Source of the DNA: Gracilimonas sp017641085
GTDB lineage: Bacteria; Bacteroidota; Rhodothermia; Balneolales; Balneolaceae
DNA length: 64,000 bases
Strand: one strand, 5' to 3'
Assembly: GCF_046115515.1 (NCBI RefSeq)
Contig: NZ_CP175953.1
This document shows positions 28,029 to 37,166 of the stretch, piece by piece. Made by a program: the position numbers and the translations under genes. The notes beneath the pieces are model-generated. The model was not told the DNA's origin and ran no database searches. It saw only the letters and a list, made by a program, of their open reading frames with translations. Position 1 is the first letter of the stretch; the number at the start of each line of letters is the position of its first letter.

Positions 28029-28509
28029 GGTAATCTTTTTTGAATCGCTGACTGTAGTCAACGATAAATCGATCGTATTTCGTTTTCATTAGGGGTGAAG
28101 TGATAAGGAAGTCAGCTGAAGATCGGTTACAGGCCATCGGGATGTTATATACAATACTGATGCGCTGGAGGGCCTTTACATCCACATCGTGCGGTTGGGC
28201 CTGCAGCGGGTCCCAGAAAAAGATCATGACATCAATTTCATTCTGAACGATGGCAGTACCAATCTGAAGGTCGCCCCCGAGAGGGCCACTTTTAAAAGTA
28301 AAAACCGGCAGGTCTAATTTATCAGAGACCAGCGAACCGGTAGTTCCGGTACCAAACAGGTTATGTTCGGAAAGGTGATCACGGTTGTATTCGGCCCAGT
28401 CCAGTAAATCTGCTTTGCGGTGATCGTGAGCAATCAGCGCAATATTTTTTTTGGGTTTCATGGGTTGAACGCTATCCGCAATGGATGGATGTAATTGCTT
28501 TGCAGACAT
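28018..28509 (-). CDS. mgsA: Methylglyoxal synthase
   Basis: This 163-residue enzyme converts dihydroxyacetone phosphate to methylglyoxal and phosphate, a bypass of lower glycolysis. Motifs are IALIAHDHRK (phosphate loop start), GTGTTGS, SGPLGGDLQIG with the catalytic Asp80, and FFWDPLQAQPHDVDVKALQR. It has an N-terminal extension of about 10 residues relative to E. coli MgsA. It is followed by the yyaL-like gene with a short overlap, so both are probably co-transcribed. Confidence 0.93.
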   Translation of the reverse strand: MSAKQLHPSIADSVQPMKPKKNIALIAHDHRKADLLDWAEYNRDHLSEHNLFGTGTTGSLVSDKLDLPVFTFKSGPLGGDLQIGTAIVQNEIDVMIFFWDPLQAQPHDVDVKALQRISIVYNIPMACNRSSADFLITSPLMKTKYDRFIVDYSQRFKKDYHAE

Positions 28510-28805
28510 AAGAAGATGTTGAGTTGAGTGAGTAACAATTACTCAAAGATGCGAAGTGACAGGCAATTATAAAAACGGTTTAGGTGGGGAAGGAGGGTGG
28601 AAACGATTTTAATTTTTTGAATCTTGTTGCTAAGCCTCGGTTTAGCTAAGCATTACCGGATGCTCCAGCTTCACCAAGTAAAAAATGCGGCAGAATCAGA
28701 AAAGGAAGCAAGAGCTTCCGGGAGGGCATCACGAAGGTAGACCTTTTTTGCGAGGTTAAACAAGTTTCCATTACATCTCGTCTGCGCCCAATTCAAAACA
28801 CCTTT
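28510..28805. other. Intergenic stretch between mgsA and higA
   Basis: About 296 bases hold no supported gene. There is a small perfect hairpin GGAAGC-AAGA-GCTTCC near 28713 and a short open frame without a recognisable product. It may be eroded DNA around the toxin-antitoxin module. Confidence 0.4.
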
Positions 28806-29104
28806 TTATGCCTGAGCAGCCTTAATTGGAGTAATTTCTTTGCTTGGACGATGTGAGGATAAATCATGCATAGCCTGTAAATTTAACCAAAATTCAGGGG
28901 AGGTATTTAACGCTTTCGATAGTAGCCAAGCTGTATCCGAAGATATGCCTCTTTTTCCCGAACAATTTCATTAATTCGTTGGATGGGAACACCCAGATGG
29001 TCAGCTAATTCCTTCTGCGTTAATTCCATCGGTTCCAAGTACTCTCTCAGTAAAATTGTACCGGGATGTGTGGTTGTTCTGTTTTGTGGAATCATGGGCT
29101 TCAC
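28806..29104 (-). pseudogene. higA: HigA antitoxin (XRE family), frameshifted
   Basis: The first frame encodes HPGTILLREYLEPMELTQKE (Met is at the start) with an intact helix-turn-helix QKELADHLGVPIQRINEIV, then runs out of frame at EAYLRIQ and stops at 28907. One base shifted, the normal HigA tail is present: GISSDTAWLLSKALNTSPEF followed by WLNLQAMHDLSS and a stop at 28806. The break is at a run of five A on the coding strand (T run at 28952-28956); six A would restore EKRGISSD. It lies six bases after higB. It may be a true mutation or a homopolymer error. Confidence 0.85.
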
Positions 29105-29110
29105 CTTTTT

Positions 29111-29401
29111 CTAATGATAATCGACAATGGCTACATCAAAAGCACTGGAATCTTCCCAACGAAAAACGATTCTCCATTGGGCATTAATTCGAATACTGTA
29201 ATATCCTTTATACTCTCCGCGTAATGCTTCTAATCTGTTACCCGGAGGTGATCGTAAATCATCTAAAGAGGTAGCCGCATTCAGTATATCCAGTTTGTAA
29301 ATGGATGAATCAAGGATTTGAGCAGGCAACTTTCGAACTTTACTGCTCGAATTTCCATGAAACAGATCTGATGTTGCTTTATCTCCAAATGATTTGATCA
29401 T
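29111..29401 (-). CDS. higB: HigB toxin (RelE/ParE superfamily)
   Basis: This 96-residue protein is a type II toxin of the HigB branch, a ribosome-dependent mRNA interferase. Features are MIKSFGDKATSDLFHG at the start, LRSPPGNRLEALRGEYKGYY in the middle, and WRIVFRW...VAIVDYH at the end, which is the usual HigB C-terminus. The toxin gene comes first in the operon, as is typical for higBA. It appears intact, in contrast to its antitoxin. Confidence 0.9.
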   Translation of the reverse strand: MIKSFGDKATSDLFHGNSSSKVRKLPAQILDSSIYKLDILNAATSLDDLRSPPGNRLEALRGEYKGYYSIRINAQWRIVFRWEDSSAFDVAIVDYH

Positions 29402-29592
29402 TCTTTAAATTAATGGATTAACGGTATCCATGCAACGAAATTGATTTGTGAAGGCATACCAAATTATTATAGCAATGAAGCTACCTTATTCGTCTTTAAA
29501 AGAGGGGCAGCTATTGTTCAAGTAGTTGTTCTTTTCCCGATTTAGTGTCGATATAAAAAGATTAATCAACACCGAAGCTCTCCGTCTCAAAA

Positions 29593-31440
29593 CTAAATAA
29601 CCAGTCGCATCGGAGGGCGCTCCAGGCGGATCTGCTTCACCTTGAATTCTTCGTCGTCAAAGCCTTTGAGCTCTTTCATGCTTTCTTTCACGAAGAAGGT
29701 ATCGGAGTGTTTGTCAAGATACAGTTGCACGTCGGGGTGATTGAAGACCGCTTCCGAAACCATAATCTCTTTTTCAGAGGCAATATCCACCAGGCGGGAG
29801 GCTATGTTGACCGTAGTTCCAAAATAGTCGATGCGTCCGTTCAGGTTTACGGCCGTGCAATCCCCAAAGTGGACACCGGCCTTGATTTTGAAGGCATCGC
29901 CCATAGAGGTGGAGGTCGTAAATATCTGCTGGATGCGCTGTACGGCTTTAAGAGCTGAAACCGGCTCCCAAAAAACAGCCATCACCGAATCCCCGATGGT
30001 CTTTACAATACCGCCGCGTTCCTCGGCTACAATCTGTTGTATAATCTTAAAATGCCCCATCACTCGACCAATCGCTGATTCATCGCCTTCCTGTACATAG
30101 AGTTCGGTAGAATTCATTAAATCCGTAAACAACATGGTTACTTCCGAAGCCTTCACCTTGCTCGTTTCTTTCAGGGTTTCGCGGGAGAATAATTCTCTGA
30201 AATCGTGAGAGGAACTGACTTCGCTGGCATAAATGGCTTCTTCTTTCCAATTCATCTTATCAATAAAACAGACGGCCTTTTCGGAGGAACGGTTACTGAT
30301 AATGAGGTTGGGGTTTGTGGAAATGGTGATTTCCTGTCCGTCCAGTTCCTCATCCGTAATAAATATGGTGATATTGTCGGTTCCTTCTTCCCGCACGTGC
30401 AAAATCAGGTGGCCTTCATGGTTATGGGTCCGGAACAGGTAGGTGCCTTCTTCCAGTTGTATTTGGGGATACCTTTCGCTCCCTATATCAATACTTTGCT
30501 GGGTTACACGGTGCGGTTTGGATTGAGGTCCACCCAGAGAATACTTTTTATCGGTGATTTTACGGATCAGCGGATGGGGAGTAAACACCAGGTGGGTATT
30601 CCGGTTAAAGTCCATCATGTAATCGGATTCACAGTTGTTGCAATACAGATGAACCCGGGCTTCCCGCATCTTGCGAAAGGTATGCTTGGGCGATTTACAT
30701 TTTGGGCAACATACATCCCAGCTGAAATCCAGTAAATCCAGTTTAGCAGCATGGAGGAAAACATTCAGTACGGAATATTTTTTCTCTCCCCAATACTCGG
30801 CAAGGGAGTAGGGGTGAATGCGTTCCAGCTCTTCATCATCGGCAAGCTGGATGAGATCAAACAAGCGGTTTACAATCCGCTTACGCTTGCTGTTTTCAAT
30901 TAGCTGGGCTTTAATCGTTTTGATTTTACGCTCAGCACCACGGACTAGTTTTTTGGGTTTTGAAATTTCGTAGGGTCTCAGGCTCTTGGAGATACTTTCA
31001 TCAACCTGTTGCAGATACTTGGCTAAACGACGCTTAATTATATATTCGACGTATGCTTTTATGATAAAGGAAAACAGGGGATTGGTAGGCTGAACCCAAA
31101 TCTTGATACTGACCCGTGTTTCATCATCCAGAGAAATAAATTCAGTTGAAAACCGGAGTTCCTTCAGGATTCCAAGTTTATAATGACGGCTCACCCCAAA
31201 ACGGTAAGGGTACTCCCAGATATAAGGAGTTTGACGCCAGCTTACATACGATTTGAGCTTGTTATGACTGAGTTCTAATGAACCTTTGGGGGTGCTTCGG
31301 GAAAGAGAGGTTTCGCTGACGGGGGTAGCACCTAAAATTCGGAATATCCGGTTGGTATCTGAAACGTAAGGCCACAGCTTTGCCGGTGACGCCGACAGGC
31401 TAAATTGCCAGTGATAAAATTGCTGTTGTCCTTCTTTCAT
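29593..31440 (-). CDS. Class III adenylate/guanylate cyclase with SRPBCC and DUF5939-like regions
   Basis: This 615-residue protein has an N-terminal SRPBCC-like (START/polyketide cyclase) domain (about 1-140) beginning FYHWQFSLSASPAKLWPYVS. A helical linker follows, then a zinc-ribbon-like section with CPKCKSP and YCNNC (about 240-270) and a beta-rich DUF5939-like region. The C-terminal catalytic domain has VTMLFTDLMNSTELY (metal Asp near 438), KTIGDSVMAVF with the second Asp (near 485), and YFGTTVNIASRL with the transition-state Asn and Arg. All key residues are present, so it should make cAMP or cGMP. The lysine in VKTIGDS favours ATP. It has no membrane helix. Confidence 0.85.
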   Translation of the reverse strand: MKEGQQQFYHWQFSLSASPAKLWPYVSDTNRIFRILGATPVSETSLSRSTPKGSLELSHNKLKSYVSWRQTPYIWEYPYRFGVSRHYKLGILKELRFSTEFISLDDETRVSIKIWVQPTNPLFSFIIKAYVEYIIKRRLAKYLQQVDESISKSLRPYEISKPKKLVRGAERKIKTIKAQLIENSKRKRIVNRLFDLIQLADDEELERIHPYSLAEYWGEKKYSVLNVFLHAAKLDLLDFSWDVCCPKCKSPKHTFRKMREARVHLYCNNCESDYMMDFNRNTHLVFTPHPLIRKITDKKYSLGGPQSKPHRVTQQSIDIGSERYPQIQLEEGTYLFRTHNHEGHLILHVREEGTDNITIFITDEELDGQEITISTNPNLIISNRSSEKAVCFIDKMNWKEEAIYASEVSSSHDFRELFSRETLKETSKVKASEVTMLFTDLMNSTELYVQEGDESAIGRVMGHFKIIQQIVAEERGGIVKTIGDSVMAVFWEPVSALKAVQRIQQIFTTSTSMGDAFKIKAGVHFGDCTAVNLNGRIDYFGTTVNIASRLVDIASEKEIMVSEAVFNHPDVQLYLDKHSDTFFVKESMKELKGFDDEEFKVKQIRLERPPMRLVI

Positions 31441-31565
31441 TTAACTAACCGAATAACTCTATTAATATAAAGGTTCGAAACTTGATGAATGAACCCGTAT
31501 CTTTATCGTTACTAAATAGAGTTTCTGTTAAGTTAAATGTTACAAAATTTTAATAGACAATAATA

Positions 31566-31997
31566 ATGGCAAAAGAACGAACACTGACTATTCTCAAACC
31601 CGATTGCGTACGAAAAGGACTGATCGGAGAAGTGACAAAACGAATTCAAGAGGCCGGATTTTCTATCCTGGCAATGAAAATGACACGGCTTACCAAAGAT
31701 ACAGCCGGCGGTTTCTACGCGGTTCATAAAGAGCGACCTTTTTATGATGAGCTTTGCGAATTCATGAGCAGCGGCGCTTGTGTGCCAATGATCCTCGAAA
31801 AAGAAAACGCAATTGCTGACTTCCGCGAATTGATTGGTGCTACCAATCCTGCTGAAGCTGATGAAGGTACCATCCGTGCCGACTTCGCTGACAGCGTTGG
31901 AGAAAACATCATTCACGGATCCGACTCTGTAGAGAACGGAAAAATTGAAGCCGCTTACTTCTTCGCTGAATCTGAAGTGGTAGCAAATCAGGCTTAA
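31566..31997 (+). CDS. ndk: Nucleoside diphosphate kinase
   Basis: This 143-residue enzyme transfers the gamma phosphate between nucleoside triphosphates and diphosphates. The N-terminus ERTLTILKPDCVRKG and the active-site segment GENIIHGSDS, with phospho-accepting His117, are canonical. It is a single gene closed by a terminator and divergent from the cyclase. Confidence 0.96.
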   Translation: MAKERTLTILKPDCVRKGLIGEVTKRIQEAGFSILAMKMTRLTKDTAGGFYAVHKERPFYDELCEFMSSGACVPMILEKENAIADFRELIGATNPAEADEGTIRADFADSVGENIIHGSDSVENGKIEAAYFFAESEVVANQA

Positions 31998-32023
31998 TTA
32001 ATTCCTGCATTCATACTACATTC

Positions 32024-32055
32024 AAGCCTCTCAGGTTTTCTGTGAGGCTTTTTTA
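32024..32055 (+). terminator. Rho-independent terminator after ndk
   Basis: AAGCCTCTCA pairs with TGTGAGGCTT (one T-T mismatch) around a seven-base loop and continues into a T run. Confidence 0.85.
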
Positions 32056-32075
32056 TTTATAAATACATTCTACCA

Positions 32076-33294
32076 ATGAGAAATAGCTGCTTTTTGATTT
32101 TACTAAGCCTGATTTTGCTAGGTTGTTCTTCCCAACACCCGCAAACGGTCAGTGCCGTGAAAACCGGTGCCGAAGTGTTACTGGATGAACACCTGACTGA
32201 GTTAGGGGGAGAGAATCGGGTTGGTGATGAACCCGACTTCCCGGGTTGATGGCATTCATATGGTGGATACCCTGTTGAGCCTTGGGGTGAATGTCACCGC
32301 TTTATTTGCCGCCGAACATGGTTTCCGCGGAGAAGCCGGTGCGGGTGAACAAATAAAGGACGGAGTAGATCAGGAGACCGGGTTGCCGGTGTTTTCGCTG
32401 TACGGTTCTACCAAAAAACCAACCCCTGAAATGCTGCAAGGTGTTGATCTTTTGTTATTTGATTTGCCCGACATGGGCGTTCGGTTCTACACCTACAACT
32501 CTACGATGGGCTTGGTAATGGAGGCCGTGGCCGAGCATAATAAAGAGCTGTGGATTCTGGACCGTCCCAATCCTTTAGGAGGAAATTATGTGGCCGGATG
32601 GATTCTTCGGGAAGAGTATAAATCTTTCGTGGGCTCATATCCAATGCCGATTGCTTATGGGATGACGATGGGGGAAATAGCTCGAATGGCAGTGGGAGAG
32701 CAGTGGCTGGATTTACCTGCCGAGCCAAACTACAAAGTAATAAAAACATCCGGCTGGGAGCGTGATATGCGCTGGCCCGATACCGGATTGCCATGGATTG
32801 CCCCTTCTCCAAACCTGCCTGCTTTTGAGCACGCATTTGTTTACCCCGGCACGGTAATTTTTGAAGGAACAAACCTTTCGGAAGGGCGGGGAACAGCAGA
32901 CCCGTTTCTCACCATCGGAGCCCCCGGTTTTGATTTCAACCCGAAAGAACTCGAGCAGCTGGAGGTAAAACATTCTGTAGGGTTAGACCCGGTAACCTTC
33001 ACACCTCAATCCATTCCCGGAAAAGCTATACACCCCAAGCATGAAGGGCAGGAGTGCACCGGAATTCGGATTTCATTCCAGGGGAATTACGATAAAACAG
33101 ATCCGGTACGATTAGGGCTGGACTTGCTGAAGTTTGCTCAGGCTCACACCCCCAACTTTGAGATGAAGGCCTTTGCTAATAAACTCTATGGCATTGATCT
33201 GAAATCAATCATTGAAAACAAGGAAGAGATCCCTTCCTGGCAAGCCGAGGTCGAAGCATTCAAAGAGCAACGAACCCCATACCTGTTGTACTGA
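32076..33294 (+). pseudogene. NamZ-like (DUF1343) exo-beta-N-acetylmuramidase lipoprotein, frameshifted
   Basis: A lipoprotein start at 32076 (signal LILLGCSS, Cys near residue 16) leads into the family N-terminus VKTGAEVLLDEHLTELGGENRVG and then breaks at about 32223. The rest of the protein continues in the next frame from 32221: VMNPTSRVDG, FAAEHGFRGEAGAGE, FDLPDMGVRFYTY and LDRPNPLGG are all classic DUF1343/NamZ motifs. NamZ removes terminal MurNAc from peptidoglycan fragments. Family alignment expects RVGLV at the junction, which would fit loss of five bases (CTGGT) between two GGT triplets. Apart from that the gene is full length. It may be inactive in this strain. Confidence 0.8.
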
Positions 33295-33296
33295 TG

Positions 33297-34052
33297 TTAT
33301 GAATCAGTTGCAGGGTTTTGGCGCATCCATTCGTAACTGACAAGAGCAGCACTCACCGAGGCATTAAGCGATTCGACATTATTTTGCATGGGGATGTGTA
33401 TCACCTCATCGCATCGCTTCAGGTTTTCGGGGTGAATTCCTTCGCCCTCACTTCCAACCAAAAAAGCCACGGGTTTCTGTAAGTCGGCTTCCCACAATGA
33501 TTTCTTGCCTGACCCATCCAATCCAACTATAGAAAAGCCGGTTGCGGTAAGATCTTTAATGCCCTGGTTGATGTCGTGAATTCGGATGACGGGGATTCTA
33601 CCTGCGGTACCAGCTGAAGTTTTAAATACGGTAGCATTAACCGGCGCCTGATTTTGCATCGGAATGATGACGGCATCCATCCCGGCAGCAGCAGCTGAGC
33701 GTAATATGGCGCCAAAGTTGTGCGGGTCTTCAATTCCGTGTAAAAGTAAAACAGCCGGGTTGTTCGACATGATCAGTGTTTCCACCCAGTCGAAGAAAGG
33801 AGTGTATGCTACGGTACTCATTTGAGCAACAAAGCCCTGATCGTTTACCTTGCCTACAAGGCTGAAAATTTTCGGGCCGGGAACCTTCACCAAAGGGACA
33901 TCGTTGGTACTTGCAAGCTCAGATATATTTTGGTAGGAAGAAGGCTTGATATTATTCTTGACGTAAATTTTGTCAATTTCTGCTGGTTGATTTTGGAGTG
34001 CTTCCTCTACTGGATTACGCCCATAGATGAAAAAGTTTTCTGATTTCGCCAT
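33297..34052 (-). CDS. rlmB: 23S rRNA (guanosine-2'-O)-methyltransferase RlmB
   Basis: This 251-residue SpoU-family methylase has an N-terminal substrate-binding domain beginning FIYGRNPVEEAL and a C-terminal knotted SPOUT domain. Family motifs are GIEDPHNFGAILRSAAAAG (motif 1), FLVGSEGEGI (motif 2) and IPMQNNVESLNASVSAAL (motif 3), which form the SAM site. It modifies G2251 of 23S rRNA (E. coli numbering). It converges on the NamZ-like gene with only two bases between stops. Confidence 0.93.
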   Translation of the reverse strand: MAKSENFFIYGRNPVEEALQNQPAEIDKIYVKNNIKPSSYQNISELASTNDVPLVKVPGPKIFSLVGKVNDQGFVAQMSTVAYTPFFDWVETLIMSNNPAVLLLHGIEDPHNFGAILRSAAAAGMDAVIIPMQNQAPVNATVFKTSAGTAGRIPVIRIHDINQGIKDLTATGFSIVGLDGSGKKSLWEADLQKPVAFLVGSEGEGIHPENLKRCDEVIHIPMQNNVESLNASVSAALVSYEWMRQNPATDS

Positions 34053-34128
34053 AAAAAATTTTAAAGTCGTTTTAGTTTCATTATAATAAATGAGTGTCAG
34101 AAGACAGGTTAGCTAAAAAATAAAGGAC

Positions 34129-34479
34129 ATGTTTGAAGAAGAGAAACATAAAAACCCATTAGTTAGCGATGGTTTAGAGCAGTTAAATATAACCAACCGT
34201 AAAGCTACAGGCATCTCTGATTTCATGGATCGTGTGCATTCCATAAACGGACTGCATTTTGTGTCGGCCATAACTCAGATTTTTTTAGGGACGTCTGTGG
34301 TAGCGCTTTCATTAATCAACAGTATTCAGCCATTTTGGTTAGCTACCATTATGACGGTGTTTGGAAGTATTACCACCATGGTAGGTTTATATTTCATGTA
34401 TAGTATTATTACTCACTCAGGTGCATTCGATTCGCTTTTGCATAAAGCTATAAAGCGTGTAATAAGCTCGCAAAATTAA
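34129..34479 (+). CDS. Small membrane protein of unknown function
   Basis: This 116-residue protein has a polar N-terminal region of about 38 residues and two hydrophobic helices (about 41-65 and 70-95), then a basic tail. I do not recognise a family. It has a normal ATG and codon pattern. It lies alone between rlmB (divergent) and the GDPD gene. Confidence 0.6.
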   Translation: MFEEEKHKNPLVSDGLEQLNITNRKATGISDFMDRVHSINGLHFVSAITQIFLGTSVVALSLINSIQPFWLATIMTVFGSITTMVGLYFMYSIITHSGAFDSLLHKAIKRVISSQN

Positions 34480-34565
34480 TTCATTGTTAATAATTTTTTA
34501 ACGACAGTAACAACTCACCTTGTTATCATAGGGTAATCTGTGCATTTCAAAAACCCTCTGCTAAT

Positions 34566-35429
34566 TTGAGATTTCTTTTTTCTTTAATCCCCTTATTATT
34601 GCTGGTACATACAACCATCAATTCTCAGCCCTCATCCGTGAACCTACCTGTGAAATTATACTCCGGTTCTGAAGACAATTTTGTGATCATCGGCCATCGG
34701 GGAGCCAGCGCTTATAACCCGGAGAACACCATGGTTGCTTTTCGTGCTGCGTATGAGCTGGGAGCCGAAATGATAGAGCTCGATATTTTGCTGAGCAAAG
34801 ATGGTGTTCCGGTTGTTATTCATGATGAAACCTTAGACCGTACTACAAACGGTACCGGACTTGTAGCCGACTATACATTGACCGAGCTACGAAAACTTGA
34901 CGCCGGACTTTGGTTTGGTAGAGAACATGCCGGCGAGCACATTCCCACCCTTGAAGAAGTGCTTCAATTTGCAAAAGGTAAAATAGCGCTCAACATCGAA
35001 ATTAAAACCGAAGCCGTGACGGATGAGTACCTTGAGGGCATTGAAGAGAAGGCGCTGAATCTGGTTAAGAAATATGAAATGGAGGACTATGTTTTGTTCT
35101 CCAGTTTTGATTACCGGGCTATAACTCACCTTAAACAGCTGGATGTGGACATCTCAGCAGCATTGCTCTACGAAAAGAAGCAATCGACCCGACGGCTTCC
35201 TTCCGAATTGGTTGAGGATTATACGGCCGATGCCTTTAATTGCAGCAGACGTCAGTTCACAAAAAGATGGGCAGAAGATACCCAAAGGCATAATATTCCT
35301 GTTTTTGTGTATACCGTAAATAAAGAAAGGCAGATGGAAAAAATGATTAAACGGGGAGTAAGCGGTATTTTCTCCGATAAGCCGGACCTTTTGAAGCAAG
35401 TTGTGGATAACATGTGGAAAACAAAGTAG
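34566..35429 (+). CDS. Glycerophosphodiester phosphodiesterase, exported
   Basis: This 287-residue enzyme hydrolyses glycerophosphodiesters to glycerol 3-phosphate and an alcohol. The GDPD core is clear: IGHRGASAYNPENT (catalytic His and Arg), AEMIELDILLSKDGVPVVIHDE (metal Glu/Asp and second His, given in part), and NIEIKTE. The start appears to be TTG 34566, since only this start includes a good signal peptide (FLFSLIPLLLLV); the next ATG would cut into the catalytic core. It should act in the periplasm. No transporter for the product is adjacent. Confidence 0.85.
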   Translation: MRFLFSLIPLLLLVHTTINSQPSSVNLPVKLYSGSEDNFVIIGHRGASAYNPENTMVAFRAAYELGAEMIELDILLSKDGVPVVIHDETLDRTTNGTGLVADYTLTELRKLDAGLWFGREHAGEHIPTLEEVLQFAKGKIALNIEIKTEAVTDEYLEGIEEKALNLVKKYEMEDYVLFSSFDYRAITHLKQLDVDISAALLYEKKQSTRRLPSELVEDYTADAFNCSRRQFTKRWAEDTQRHNIPVFVYTVNKERQMEKMIKRGVSGIFSDKPDLLKQVVDNMWKTK

Positions 35430-35448
35430 CTTTTCTTGGCATTCTGCA

Positions 35449-35479
35449 TTGAATGGGGGTAGGGAACCTCCTATATTTT
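35449..35479 (+). promoter_or_regulatory. Candidate pyrG promoter
   Basis: TTG (35449-35451) lies 20 bases before TATATTTT (35472-35479), close to the Bacteroidota -33/-7 arrangement (TTTG and TAnnTTTG). The pyrG ATG is 28 bases further on. Confidence 0.4.
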
Positions 35480-35507
35480 ACATCCATCAACTACACTCAT
35501 TTCCCGC

Positions 35508-37166
35508 ATGTCCACCAAATATATTTTTGTAACCGGAGGAGTTACATCTTCGCTCGGAAAAGGAATCATTTGTGCATCTCTCGGTCGTCTGTTGGTTGCG
35601 CAAGGCCTCAAAGTAACCGTCCAAAAACTGGATCCCTATATTAATGTGGATCCGGGAACTATGAATCCCTACGAACACGGAGAGGTGTACGTAACCGATG
35701 ACGGTGCTGAAACCGATCTGGACCTTGGACACTACGAGCGATTTCTGGATATCAAAACTTCACAAAGTAATAATGTGACCACCGGTCGTATTTATTATGA
35801 TGTGATTACAAAAGAACGACAGGGAGCTTATCTCGGTAAAACGGTTCAGGTGATTCCTCATATCACCGATGAGATTCAGTCTCATGTGCTCAAACTTGGG
35901 CAGTCGGGGAATTATGACGTTGTGATTATAGAAATTGGCGGAACCGTCGGTGACATTGAGAGCTTGCCCTATATTGAAGCTGTTCGCCAGTTACGATATA
36001 ATGTCGGGCGCCAAAACACCCTTTCCATTCATCTGACACTGGTTCCATACCTGGCTGCAGCCGGAGAGTTGAAAACCAAGCCAACCCAGCATTCGGTTAA
36101 AACGTTGTCTGAAAGCGGACTTCAGCCTGATATCCTGGTCTGCCGAACCGAGCACCACCTCGACGAAACCATTCGCCGCAAAGTAGCTCAGTTCTGTAAT
36201 GTGGATCTGGAAGATGTAATTGAGTCGCGCGATGCCCGAAGTATTTATGAAGTGCCTCTGTTGATGCAGGAAGAAGGCCTTGATAAAAGGGTGATCGAAA
36301 AGCTGAAACTAAAAACAGAAGAGCCAAATCTGGATAACTGGATTGGTTTTGTGGAAGCGGTTTGTAATCCTTCAGGCGACATAAATATTGCATTGGTTGG
36401 AAAATATGTTGAGCACCATGATTCTTACAAATCTATTGTGGAGGCGTTCATTCATGCCGGCGCGGTAAACGACTGTAAAGTGAATATTAGGTGGATACAG
36501 TCAGACAACCTGACCCGCGAAAATGTTGAAAAGGAGTTTAAGGATATATCCGGTGTTTTGGTGGCACCCGGTTTTGGAGGACGCGGTATCTCCGGAAAGT
36601 TAGCTGCTGTTGAGTACGCCCGAACAAACGATATTCCGTTTTTTGGGATATGCCTGGGAATGCAGTGTGCGGTTATCGAATATGCCCGGGACGTGTGCGG
36701 TTGGGAAGATTCCAACAGTACCGAGTTTGATGAAGACACCGAATACCCCATTATCGATATCATGCACGATCAAAAGAATATCGAGAATATGGGCGGAACC
36801 ATGCGACTGGGTAAATATACCTGCAAGCTTAAGAAGGGGACCAAGTCTTACGAAGCGTACGGAGAGGAAGTGGTTGAAGAGCGCCACCGTCACCGGTACG
36901 AGGTGAATAATAACCTCCGGTACAAACTAACGGAAAATGGAATGGTTCTGGCGGGTATGAACCCCGAGCGCGATTTGGTGGAAATTGTTGAGATTCCGGA
37001 TCACCCATGGTTTGTAGGCGTTCAATTTCACCCCGAATTAAGAAGTACGGTGAATAACCCGCAACCGCTTTTCGTGGATTTTGTGAAGGCCAGCCTGAAA
37101 TATGCAAAATCTTCGAAGTTGTATAAGCCCCGCAAGGCGCAAAAAGCCGTAGCTGAAAATTCATAA
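35508..37166 (+). CDS. pyrG: CTP synthase
   Basis: This 552-residue enzyme makes CTP from UTP, ATP and glutamine. The N-terminal synthetase domain opens with KYIFVTGGVTSSLGKGI and holds the P-loop-like SLGKG and EIGGTVGDIE. The C-terminal class I glutamine amidotransferase has APGFGGRG, the nucleophile in GICLGMQ, and the His/Glu pair in FHPEL. Length is standard. The stop overlaps the start of the nudix gene by one base. Confidence 0.97.
   Translation: MSTKYIFVTGGVTSSLGKGIICASLGRLLVAQGLKVTVQKLDPYINVDPGTMNPYEHGEVYVTDDGAETDLDLGHYERFLDIKTSQSNNVTTGRIYYDVITKERQGAYLGKTVQVIPHITDEIQSHVLKLGQSGNYDVVIIEIGGTVGDIESLPYIEAVRQLRYNVGRQNTLSIHLTLVPYLAAAGELKTKPTQHSVKTLSESGLQPDILVCRTEHHLDETIRRKVAQFCNVDLEDVIESRDARSIYEVPLLMQEEGLDKRVIEKLKLKTEEPNLDNWIGFVEAVCNPSGDINIALVGKYVEHHDSYKSIVEAFIHAGAVNDCKVNIRWIQSDNLTRENVEKEFKDISGVLVAPGFGGRGISGKLAAVEYARTNDIPFFGICLGMQCAVIEYARDVCGWEDSNSTEFDEDTEYPIIDIMHDQKNIENMGGTMRLGKYTCKLKKGTKSYEAYGEEVVEERHRHRYEVNNNLRYKLTENGMVLAGMNPERDLVEIVEIPDHPWFVGVQFHPELRSTVNNPQPLFVDFVKASLKYAKSSKLYKPRKAQKAVAENS

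Noticed and set aside
28640..28740. Possible tRNA or small RNA between mgsA and higA
   Set aside because: No cloverleaf can be folded and only a 6-bp hairpin is seen.
30205..30735. Open frame of 176 codons on the plus strand inside the cyclase gene
   Set aside because: It is a shadow of the well-supported cyclase coding sequence on the other strand.
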